A stretch of 64,000 nucleotides of DNA from Sipunculus nudus (Eukaryota > Annelida > Sipuncula > Golfingiida > Sipunculidae), in contig CM049311.1 in NCBI GenBank assembly GCA_026874595.1, forward strand, positions 56,938,453-57,002,452. Reading direction: 5' to 3'. Numbering within the stretch: the first letter of the stretch is position 1; every line of letters begins with the position of its first letter. The position numbers and the translations under genes are program-made. This document shows positions 1 to 12,800 of this stretch, piece after piece. The notes under the pieces were generated by a model, which was given only the letters and a program-made list of their open reading frames with translations, was not told where the DNA came from and ran no database searches.

Positions 1-682
1 AACGTGCTGTACAAATTTCTGAAACCAAAAAATTCACACATTTAAATTTTCTAACACATACACAAACAGAATATAGTAAAAGCAGGCATAAACATGAGGG
101 GCTATATGACATATGACAGATACATGGGTGATCAATATGGCTCACTTCAGAAAACAAACATTTCAACACTTTTTGTATTTATTTGTCAACATTCCTGCAA
201 AAAGACTTTTAAGTTCCCCAATTAGATAATCACTGCTTGCTATTATTATATTATCTAACAAACAAAATATTTATCTTTTAGGTTAGTGGTGTCCTATTCA
301 CTTAACAAGCAAGGAGTGCGAATGTTTAGCAAATGTTCTACATATTTTCATTGTTTTATCACCTTTAGTAGGAAAGAAAACAAATTTTCTCCTTATTTAA
401 TAGTAAAGTTGTAACAACTTTTCAGGAAAATGTTACAATATACATGTTTTTGGCAATACAAAATAGACAAAAAATTGTAAAATAGTTCATTTTCTTTATA
501 ATGGTGTCTAAGATCTTTAAAAAAAATCTGCCACTACCCTGAAATTATATTAATCATATCATAATTCCCAAGAATTAACCAAAACAATCTGTTTGAATTA
601 AATCAATTTCTGCTTTTGAATAACATAAGGTGAACACAGGATTGCCGCTTTACATTTAACCAGAAGTGAAGATACCACTTAC
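1..682 (-). other. CNOT2 intron, partial
   Basis: AT-rich intronic sequence after the last visible exon. No repeat family or exon was recognised in it. Confidence 0.7.
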
Positions 683-839
683 TCAGGTGAATTAAGGTTA
701 AGCCCTAATGTTGTCAGATCTATGCCAGGTGCTAATGCTACCAAATTTGGGTCCGTCTCTGCCGCCCTGATGAACGTTAACAACCCCACCATGCCGAACT
801 GATCTGTCACCATGCCAACCGGTATATTTGATACTGTGC
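683..839 (-). CDS. CNOT2: CNOT2 exon, conserved segment before the NOT box
   Basis: Residues 328-379 contain IPVGMVTDQFGMVGLLTFIR, AAETDPNLVAL and DLTTLGLNLNSP. This is nearly identical to the vertebrate protein and is the strongest evidence for the gene. The exon ends after two bases of a Glu codon, as expected before the NLYPKF exon. That exon and the NOT box lie off the left edge. The acceptor is ttttag and the donor gtaagt. Confidence 0.97.
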
Positions 840-3800
840 CTAAAAGAGAACACTGAGAACATGAAATGACAACCATGTTGGCTGATGAAGGGGCTCTTAC
901 CATGGAATTAAGTATATTCTATCCTGTATTTATTCAAAGTTCAATAGCTGTTATCATGGCAACAAAAATATTTTATGCTGTACATTTTACAAAAAGAGCA
1001 ATTTAATCTGATACACACATAAATACATTTAGTATTATCCAGTAAGTGCAGAGTTACTTTTATTGTATTTTACAAATTTCCTTCATAAAAAATAATCTGT
1101 CTGGTCATCCTAAAGTGTACTAAAACCTTGTCCTTCATTTGCTCAGACTTTTAGTCTTGGACAAGAATTATGTTAACTTATTCTCCCATTGCTTGTAAGT
1201 ATTGGATCTAAAACTGTGTTTTCCATTGTGCACATATAGTAGTGGTAGTATTAGAAGTAGTGGGCAGTGCTTCACTTTGGCAGGTTTAGAGTGATCACTT
1301 TATTTCTCTTTATACATGTACACAAAACTTGAATTATGTGTTCTCAAAGGGTAGCCCTGTTCGGAGTGCTCTTTAGCAAAATCTAGGGCATTTGGCCCAG
1401 ATCTAGTGCATTTGATGGATCTTGAGAGGATGGGATTTTGTGTGTGTGTATATAGTGTATGTATAAGAGGACTGCAAAAGATTTCAGCCACAGCACCCTT
1501 TAGAGACTTTACAAAGTATTAATGTGATAAAATGTGACCAATCAAAAACCACCCAAACAGGATTTCACAGAGTGTTCAGAAAACTACAAATCATGATATG
1601 CGAGTTTCCTGCCTTTCTTCCCATCCACTTACCATCCTGATGCGTTTGGATACCTCTTTTGGCGTTATTACTTGATCTATCTCCTGGAAACCTTGCTCCA
1701 TCTTTTGTTAATGCCACATCATAGGCATTCAAGTCTGTCGTACTGGTCGGCTGAAAAGTCACACTAAAATTAAACTGGAGAACACGCAAAGGTATTAAAA
1801 TGGTTAGCTGAAACAATATTAATAATTACAAACATTCAAATATACACATATGATGTACTGATCAGCTGAGAAATGTCAACATTGTAACTGGAAAACATGA
1901 ATGTAGTAATAGCTTATTTGCAAGGTTAAATCTTCTTGGTTTTCATGTTTTTAATGTTATGTGAGTGTTCCTTTATAAGATTTTATCAATTAACCATAAT
2001 GTAACCTTCATTACATATTCATTATCATAATATTATTTACAAGTGTGAAAGGAACAACAGGAACACTTGGCGAGTGAAAATTCTTGTTTTTTTTACAGGC
2101 AGATAATATTAAAGATTTCATGTTAATTATAATATTTATATCTGAGTTACAACTAACTTAAAAGAACTTAAACATAACTATTTATAATACAAATCATTTG
2201 GTTTTCTAATTTTGATGCTACAGGCATCTGATTCATTCAGTTTTTTTTTTCAACAATATCCCTTTTACTATAACTGCGAATTTGAAAAACCTGCCAACAA
2301 AAAGCCAACCACAGTATGATGTTGAATGTAGAAAAGCGATGTCATTGAGAGGAAATAACCATTGTGGCTGGAAAATCTAAATGTCAAACTGAAGGGGTCC
2401 AGTACCCAAATTTATGATAAACAGAGCCTAGTTAGAAGATTTCATGTTCAAAATTATATTTTGGTGAAACAGTGGCATCATTTCATGTTATGTCAAGGGA
2501 AAGCTGAATTTTAAGTTGATATCACAAACATTTTAGTTAAACAGAAAATGTACAATGGGTGGATGGCCAAAAACACTGATTAAATGCTACCGCCAAACTG
2601 TCATAAATTCAGTGAAATCTAAAGCAAGAATAAGTTTAATATGTATGACCACAGGGCAGTATTTATGTGAAATTTCCCGCACTGTAAGAACTACAATCAT
2701 CATGAAATTAAGATTAAATAAGCCAACAGAACATGAAAGAAAGGAAGACTTACTGTTTTTCTGGCACTATCTGCCGTTCCAGCTGTAGGAGGATCTGCAA
2801 GGAAAGGGCATTTAAACTGTCAAACAAAATCAACAGTTAACTCCAAGTAACTCAAGCAGAAATAGTGGCACACAACACAAAAGTGATACATGCATAATTA
2901 TGGATGATTGTATATGCAATACACAGTGCAAACAGAAAATTTCTCTGAAGCACCTTTGAAAATGAAGAATGATAAAGCTCAAATGACATGCAAAAAGGTA
3001 AACACGACAACCAACTGCTGGAAGCATGAACAACAACAAACAACAAAAGGTGGAAACTGTACAACAGAAAAACTTCAGAAGCATCTCTTGTAAATAAATG
3101 CAACTAAAACAGTTAACAGTTCACTGGTGTTTTGATAATGAAAGACCTCAGACAATTTTTTCCTGACATGCTCCTGCAGACATGTCATTCTTCTGCTGCT
3201 GATACTTTGAAATGACATTACCATGGAAACAGCATGCAGGCAAAACAGTGAATTTTGAACTGATGACCGGGATTAAATAAAAACCAGCATAAGGCAATTT
3301 GCAAATACAGCAAGCATATCTGACACTGCATATAGTATTGGGACCATGTCTATTTTTTTTTATTTCATGATAATGACACAATTTGTCAGGATTTATTGTG
3401 TTATAAGCATCCGGAGCAGAGACTCCCCAGAGTTTTCAGTCAACATGATTCAGTAAGTTTGTAGACCACTGCCATTTTCAACATGACAACTGTCATGCTC
3501 TGTTAAATAACAGTTTAATTTCTGCCATATTCATTGCTGAAGCTTTTATATACCGTTACCATACAAAAGCACCGACATGCACTCACGAAGGGTGGTTAGG
3601 ACGGTGGATGAGCAAATATGTTACCATCAGCTTGCTAAATCACACTTGTTCAATGACCACCTCTTAAGCCACCAAATGATGGTGATTAAAGTTTTGCCAT
3701 GTGGCCAAGCATTTAACAACTTGACAACCAAGACCACCTGCTTAAACAGCCAGATGCTGGGTCAAATGTGATTACATCAAAGGAATTTCACTGCATGTAA

Positions 3801-6800
3801 TTTTTTAGGAATTTCTCTGCCAAAATGAAAATATTCTTTTAATGTCAAACTTTGCTATTAAAAACTTCAGCCATGAATAAATACTCACTTTGTGCCCCTG
3901 GCAGAGCTGGGAAGTCTTCCTGCTGTATCTGGAACTCCGGTGCCTGCTCTTGCGACTGTTTGATCACTGTGCCTGTTATCACATGAGATAACACTGTATT
4001 GGTTGAGCCTGTTATTACAAGAGATCACTCTGTACTGTTGTTATGTGAGATATTACTGCTGGTTAACTCTGTTATTTCATGTGTTAGCTGTGAACATTAT
4101 CACATACTTAACTAAGTGTTACTCCAAAATATATTCATAATGTGCCATTTGAGTTAACACTGAAAAATTATATCACAGTTAAGTATTACTGGAATGTAAA
4201 TGTACATTTTTATCAAATGACAATACTGGGAGGACTGTGCTTATAATAAAACCCATTATATAATGAACATTTGTGGAGGTTTTTATCAAGAAATTATCAC
4301 ATACTGCAATCATGTGAGATTATTAAGTCATTCTTTATTTCATTAACCATCAATCAAGCTTCATAAATTAAACAAATTTTAACAATAATACATTATAACC
4401 AGGTGCCTAGGGTGTCACATAGTATTATACTCTGATACGCCTGTGGGCTGAAGTCCATTTCAGCATTATCATTAGAAAGTACAACACAATTAGGTAATAC
4501 TGAATCAGCCAACTGCTTTTCCCACTGTACACAAATTACATGGATGAAGCTCGTAATTAAAGCCTACTATGTGTAAATCCATATTGAAATTTTACATTAA
4601 CCTCATTTGTTTCACTACATATGCCATTATGCCAGTTTGATGGTTAAAAAGGCTGTCTCATGAAGCCATGTAACTCTTAAGCTCATCATTCCATAGGATT
4701 AACCTTCAGTTAGAAGACCTTATTCATCAAATTATTTTATATCATATCCTATGTTCAAATAGACATTTCTTGGCACCGCAGACAATTAATCCATCCCCTT
4801 TCAAGAATAAACCCCCCATCTTCAGAAGCATATACTGACACTTGGCAAACGACCATGGTTTCTTCCAGCTATAAAACTGAAACAATATTTTTCACAAAAT
4901 ATGGGAATATTTAAAGTCAAGGCCACTCTCATAGGAGAGGTCATGATCCCAATTTAAATATACCTCATCGCATAACCTATATCTATGTATATGCAAAAAT
5001 GAAAGAAATTTGTCCAAAGGATTTTTACTAAAAATGCTCTCAGAACTGTCAAGTGGCAATGAAGGAAGTATTAAAAGGTACAAAAAACAAGAAAAGGACA
5101 AAAGGTGGTGCCACCTGTCTCCCTCAGAAGACAAAACTGTCCAAGATCATCTATGCTCTTTACACAGCGCTTTACCTATAGGGCTACTTCCTATATCGTA
5201 AGGCGCTGTTTGTTATGACCTCGTATCCTGAATTGCAACACCAGAGGGGAGCACTGTATTTTTGTCCAATCAGATGAGATCTTGTGCTGGAAGACAAAGC
5301 CAAGCGAGGAATACACGGAGCCAATCATATTCATTTCTTTTTGAGTGACACTCATCCCCCAGCGTAACCGTCTGAACAGGCCACAGGCTCATAGAGAATT
5401 GCCCCTGACGTGGTTTGCTTAGGGCCTTGGGCACATAGGATACTCGGCCGTGAGCTGTAATTCAAACGAAACGTAACAACAAAGGCTGCATGCACACCTC
5501 GCTGGCTGGTTTCAGTTCTGCAGACAACAGATACATGGCTACACTAACACAATCATAATGTCATAATTGAATCAGTCGATGATGCGAGAATGCAGAGGGA
5601 GCAATTTGAATTCGACCGGAAACTCGATCATCAAGCGGCGCTTGAAGCGAGGCAATGGGCGGGCCAGGATGCCTGTCGAGTGTTTGTTTATTGGCATCTG
5701 ATTGGCTGCTTGTCACATTGTACGCACGTTTATTTCAGTGGACAACAAACCGCCATCTGGTGTTTAAATATATCATAAACGGTCAAAGCTGGCAGCGTGA
5801 AAATCAGTTGCTTCTTTAGAAGCGCAAGATTTCCGCTGCCTCCGGAGTGTAAAGATCATCAGACAGTATTTCCTTGAACAGACGCCAGGCCTTAAATAGT
5901 CGCCTGCCTTATTTAGTCGCCAGGGTAAAACAATGTTCCAGAAAAAAAAAAACACCGGCCTAAAATAGATGCTGGTCTTGTTCAGAGGCCTGGTGTCCAA
6001 GAAGTTTTCAAGTTTGCTGCGAGATGTCTTTACCAATCACTATAATTGGCGCATTTATCAGTCAAATTGATCGGAGATTGTATGAGTTTTGTTTTGTGTT
6101 GATAATATGTTTAATTCTTCTATAAATCTTTCTTTTTTTTCTTATGTGTATGCCTGTGTCCATAAGTAACACCAACTGATCCCAATTTGTCCATTATGAT
6201 CAAAGCCAATCACCAGTTCTAATAAAACGCTACACTATCACTAATAAAGGCTAACACTATCAGTACTGTCAAGCTATGTAAAATAGTACCGCATGCCACA
6301 GACGTCTACCTCTGGTTGAACACAACTCTTCAAATAAGTTTTGGCACATATTTCTTGTGCAGCATGAAGGCACCTAGTGATGGTGTGAAGGGGTACAGTT
6401 TGAAGCTACTGTCATGCCAAATAACGCTCCCTGCTCTCATTTCTGAAGCCCTTTTAAGTGCGTTACCAAAACCACGCTTCTTTATAGTTAAAATAGTAAT
6501 TACTCTTTTCAACAACTATAAATTCAGTGGAATATTCTCGGCAGTATATGTCACATACCAGTATATACCAGGTCAAAACTGCTTGATTTCACTGTGTCAA
6601 GCTGATTTAGTAAAGACTGAAAAAAAGTGTTATGAAAACAAATTACGCACTGCCTTTATAAGTACAGACCCCCCATATTTCAATTTTACCAATGTTACCA
6701 GTTGTATGTCGTGTACAGTTAATGGAAGAGCCAACCAGTGTTTGATGTATAGAAGGTCGTAAATGCTTGAATATGCTACATGTCAAGTTGAATCAGACAG

Positions 6801-9800
6801 GAAGAAAGTGTATGAAAATGAATTATGCTGTGCCGTTTCAAGTACCAACCCCCAATATAATGATGGAACCAATGTTACCAGTTGTATGTGGTGCACATTT
6901 AACCCTGTGTTCAGAGGGAAACAATGTTACCAACTGCAAGTGGTGTAAAATGAATGGAACAGCCACATGAAACACAGGGGTACCTAGTTTTTTGAGAGGC
7001 TGGTGCAGACAAATTCTTATTGACAACTCCAATCTTTTACCGTGATTCCCTGTATTTCCTATAATGGTGCGTAATTGTGGAGATTGCACATGTCCCATAT
7101 CCCTATGGCATCTAAGGAAATTTTAAAAACACAATCCTTGTTCCGGCCATGTTTTTACTTGTGTCGCTGAGTAGTGACCGATGGGTCAATTGTTTTGACG
7201 TGTTCTTTTTTTTTAGTTTTATCTGATGAGCCTGATACTGTCTTTTTGTAATAAACCCTGGCCTTGAATAGAAGTCAGCCTTGCTTAGACGTTGGGTGAA
7301 AGAAGTGTCTGAAAAAAAATTAATGCCTGGGCGTCTGTTCAAGGAAATACGGTAATTTGATTTTTGGACCAAGACATGCATCCCTTATTGTAATATTTAA
7401 GATTTTGTGTGATTTTCACCAAATATAGAAATATTCAAGGTCAAGGTCACTCTCATAGGAAAGAACTTAACCCAAATATAAATATGTCATCCCATAACCA
7501 ATATCTACGTATATGCATAATATAAAAGAAATCTGTCCATTTTTTTTTTTAATTATAATGCTCACAGTATTGTTGAGTGGCAATGATGGGGGTATTAAAA
7601 GGCATGAAAACATGAATAGGATAATAGGTGGCGCCACAAGTTTCTGGTACATGACAACGCAATACAAAATCTTCAATTTGTATTCTGGATCAATTAATGC
7701 ATCCCTTATTGTGATATTTATGATTTTTTGTGATTTTCACCAAAAAATTAAATATTCAAGGTCAAGGACACTCTCATAGGAAGTTCATGACCCCAATTTA
7801 AATATCATCCTCATCCCATAACCCATATCTATATATATGCATAATAAGAAAGAAATCTGTCCATTAGATTTTTTATTTATAATGCTCACAGTACTGTCAA
7901 GTGGCAATGATGGGGGTATTATAAGGCATGAAATCAAGGAAAGGACAATAGGTGGTGCCACCAGTTTTCGGTACATGACAATGCTTTCCAAGATCTCGGG
8001 TCAACTTGATTTTGTTATCAATCCATGCAAGATTTCTTTAGATATTTAATAATTGTTGTATTTTTCCTAAAAAAGGTCCTATTCAAGGTCAAGGTCATTC
8101 TCCTGTTAAATTAAAAGGTCAAGATGCTATTTTTAATAGGCTTCGTCCTCTTACATATATCTATACACATGTCAAGTTTGGTAAAGATCCTTGAAATATT
8201 TTTTGAGTTATCACTAAAACATGATTCATCTGTGATGGGACTGACATAAAACCATAGTATCCCCTGGTTGGGGATACAATTACTAGCTTTCAAACATGAG
8301 ATATAGACCTTGGCTTATATACTGAACTTGTAAAACGAAATTCTTTGAGATTTACTCTGAACTCAGTATCAAGTGCAAATATAGTACAAGTAAACAACAA
8401 TTTAAGCTTATATATATGTCAGAGACGAGATTGAAATCCAGGCGGATTTTAAATTCGCCTAGGCGAGATTGTGATTGTGATCTCGCCTAGGCAAGATTGC
8501 AATTGTGATCTCGGCTAGACGGATTTTAAACTCGCCTAGACGAGATCACAATCGCAATCTCGCCTAGGCGAGATTAAAATCCATCATGGAGCAGGCCAGG
8601 ATTTTAATCTTGCCTAGGCGAGTTTAAAATCCGTCTGGTGTCATCCAGGCGAGTTTAAAATCTGCCTGATATTACTTAGGCGAGTTTAAAATCTGCCTAG
8701 GCGAGATTAAAATAGTGATCTGATCTAATTTCCTAATATATTAAGCATTGTAATTGACATATGAAAGATGTTTTCAGTCGGATTTTCAATATTTAACACT
8801 GAATGGTTACATATAGTTAAAAGGTAATATATTTATTAATATTTACAGAATATTATAGTATTAATGTAATAATTAACTTTTTTACAGTATTGTAATAATT
8901 ATTCATGTGATAATTAACATTAATTTTGGAAACAGAATTATGAAATAGATTTTTGATTATTATTTGCACCTTTGATGTGTTTCATGTGGTCTACAGCATC
9001 TTTATCATACCAATTATTTGCTAAACATTAATTAATCTTTATTTTTTTCTCCAGTTTTCTTAACAACCTTGTGATTGTAAATATCACTAATAATTTTTAC
9101 AAAAAAAATAATTTGTAATTGTTTTTAAATATATGGCAATTAGAGAGTAACAAGAGGTATATTGAAGCACACTTATGAGATATTATGATGAGCAAATCTG
9201 GGGGAAAAAGTCATCCACTTGCATATTGAATCAATCATAGATAGATAGATATACAGATAGATAGATTAGTCTAGATAGCTATTACTTCACTATTTAATGA
9301 GTATATTACACATTAACATAAACAATCATCCTATTTGATAATTCTTACAGGACAAACAGAACAAATTAGTTGGTTGATCTATTTCAAATGATTCTTTTCA
9401 CCCAGGTATTCAACACTCAACAGTCAAAACATGTACACTTATGGTACAAAATATGCAGGGTATCAGTATTTATGATGGACTTTGATACACCATCCTTTTT
9501 TTGGAAATTAAACATCATATGAGAAAAGGTAAAAGTTGATACACAGATGTATGCATGTGAATATTTCTTTGTCTTATTTAGTCTTTTCTTATAATGTATA
9601 TGATATTCTTCTGATCTTTTTTTTAATGTTTTGTGAGGCATTCTGTGAAGCTTCAATATTTATGTAGACTGTGTTACAAGATAACTGCCTTTTTTTGTAT
9701 TATATCATATCAGAAAAAATATGATTTCCAGTTTCATAGAGTAATAGATCATTTATGCATGTGAACATGCATTGAATTATATTGATAAAAAATAAATGAG

Positions 9801-12800
9801 CTATGTTCCTTTTGTCTTTTTAAAATACTACATTACTAATATTACTAATACCAGTTTCCCTTCAAATTAATATTGACAACAAAATTATTATGTAAATAAT
9901 CAGCATCAGCCCACATCATATATCATTTGAATATGCCATATACAATACCAATGTAAGTTTCTTATTACCTAGTTTATAAATAAAAATATAAAATAAAAAA
10001 ATTAATGTTAATTATTACATTAATATTATAATATTCTGTAAATATTATTAAATATATATTACTTGTGAACTATACATAACCATATTAATAAAAAATATAT
10101 AATATAAAATATTCCATTTCCAAAATTAATGTTAATTATTACATTAATAATATAATATTCTGTAAATATTAATAAATATATTACTTGTGAACTATACATA
10201 ACCATTCAGTGTTAAAATATTGAAAATCTGACTGAAAACATCTTTCCTAAGGTAATTACAATGCATAATTTATTGGGAAATTAGATCAGATCACTATTTT
10301 AATCTCGCCTAGGCAGATTTTAAACTCGCCCATGTGATATCAGGCAGATTTTAAACTCGTCTGGATGACACCAGACAGATTTTAAACTCGCCTAGGCGAG
10401 ATTAAAATCCTGGCCTGCTCCATGATGGATTTTAATCTCGCCTAGGCGAGATTGCGATTGTGATCTCGTCTAGGCGAGTTTAAAATCCGTCTAGCCGAGA
10501 TCACAATTGCAATCTCGCCTAGGCGAGATCACAATCGCAATCTCGTCTAGGCGAATTTAAAATCCGCCTGGATTTCAATCTCGTCTCTGACATATATATA
10601 GTATTATAATACTGTCTTCATAAATTTAATTTCAGGAAAACAGCACCATAAACCAGGTATAAAATGTTTACAGATTTCTCTGATCTTCTACAGTATCCAA
10701 TCATCAGTTTTGAATGATTTATATAATACAGCTGCAGGATTGCTTCCTGTCAAAACACCTGATGAATCTGATCCCAAATCCAATCACATCCAGAATTTTT
10801 TATGTGGCAAAATTTTCCAATTCAGGGGAAATCCCTACCCATTTTTCAGAGGGACAAATGTGTATACATGACCATTACCTGGTGACCCTGTCCTTTGAAG
10901 CCTGAAAGCTAGTAAAACAGTAAAAATCATATTCTGACTGATGACTATGCTCTAAACAAGGAACCCATGGGTCACGGTGCTCAGCTGAAGTTTGTTATTT
11001 TTGCAAATGCAAAATATGCAAATTATTCTATTGTAATGTTTTTTTTATATACAAGCATACGAGAAGCTAAGAGGAAAGGGGCCCTCCAACTTGGTTATAG
11101 TAAAGTTCTAAATATATGATTACAAACCTAATACTCTGACAAGATTGTCATGAAGGAAAAAGGAAAAAATTTGAGATACTGTGATGCATATGAAAAATTT
11201 ACAGATGGACAGGCAAGTGGACAGAATGGAATAATACCTTTATTTCACTTTAAAGGGAATAATGCATTTAAGTTTATATTAAAGTATTTTATTTAGCAAA
11301 TCCACTGTTTCCATTAATAGTTATTATCAGATTCATTTTTTTTTTTTTTTACAAGTTTTATAAATTTGTAATAAAAAAAATCAGAAAATATAAGTAAAAA
11401 ATATCATTCTAAGTTGCAATCATTACTGATCCAGAGTGCAGCTCATATCAGGTCATATTATGCATACACATATATTTTATTATTTTTAAATCACAAATGT
11501 TTAAACTGAATTTAAAAGAAAATAATGCCACAACATGGCATCTTTAAGATTATTCCTTGAATCACTATTAAAATGTTTTGTACATTAGGAGGTTTCAGTA
11601 CACGCTTAATTTTATTCACTGTAAAACAGATTAAGTAAATTTAATAAAATAAAAACATCTTTTCAAATAAAGTATACACACTGTTAGTTGAATGATGGAC
11701 AAACAACATCATTGTGCTAATTACTATGTCGGCTACAATTAATTACTGGAATTAATAGTCAATTTCACACCTGGTGAAGTTTTTACTCTTCTGAAGTAAG
11801 GAATTACTTATCTGATGAACATCCACACTTTCATAGCACTTTTAAACAATTAACTTTGGACACAATTAAATGTGCACTTTAATAATTGAAACCCTTGTGG
11901 TACAATACAAAATCTAAAATGTAGCATAGCCTAGAATAAGAATGAATCAAATACAGAAAATTATTACATTCATCTAGTTTATGAACCAGCTTGGGGGGAG
12001 GGATTGCAGGACAGGGGAAGCCTGCTAGTAGTGGCCATGCTGAGCCAAGGCAAGCTGCCTGGAGAGGGTTACATAACACAAGTGAAGGCTGTACTACTAG
12101 GTGGGCTTAATGTAAACAACACTTGACATGGTGTATAAAAACTTGAATAAAAGCTTCTCTTTTCAATCAATTCCTTTAAAATTTCAGATTTTAAAAGATA
12201 AAATCCTGATGTATATATGCTGTGAAAATTAAATCAACAGTGCTTACTGGGAAAAAATGTGCCAAAGCCAAAGTTGGACAAAAATTAAGGTACTGACTTT
12301 TTTTATGATAATAACTTAAAAAATTGGCAAAATTCAGATCTCATTTTGGGTAAACAATTGAATCTTGATTTAATAGTTATATCCCAGAAAAAAAGTCTCC
12401 AGCTTCAGCAATTCTAATGTTAAGTAAGTAAATATATTTCCTGATTTTTAAAAAGTTGCATTATATTTGGGCCCATCACTTCGAAACAATACTCAATACT
12501 GACCCATTTTAATATTTCAAAGGAAGGAAGCCCTAGTGACCCAATTTTCAGTATGGTAGGAAATTTTGGAGACATCTAACTGTATGCAAAATTTTGGATT
12601 TATAGGTCCAACGGTTTTAAAACATGCCCTGTTAATGGAAAGCCGGATGGATGACAGACAACAACTATAGCTCAGATTACTTATAGTCAGCTGAGCTAGA
12701 AAAACACTCAAACTGTCTTTCACCAAAGATAACCTGTATATTTTCTTCAGAAAACTGAAACAAAATACCTTGATACCTATTATACATGGAAGCATAATTT

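Larger units (their letters stand above)
840..3888 (-). other. CNOT2 introns 840-1632, 1751-2753, 2795-3888
   Basis: Three introns of about 0.8-1.1 kb. They are AT-rich and hold no repeat family that recurs elsewhere in the window. The 3400-3780 part has old, degraded repeat-like sequence, including a stretch open on the plus strand, but nothing with coding character. Confidence 0.6.

Noticed and set aside
6316-6948. Two adjacent plus-strand ORFs with repeated TNVTSCMxCT cysteine patterns, looking like secreted Cys-rich peptides
   Set aside because: They are tandem units inside T1 copy 1. The matching units in T1 copy 2 (18880-19190) have stops and frame changes, and no signal peptide or splice context was seen.
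8423-10590. Regularly repeated palindromes resembling a CRISPR array
   Set aside because: Repeats occur in both orientations without uniform unique spacers, form the arms of an inverted repeat, and lie in an animal intron.
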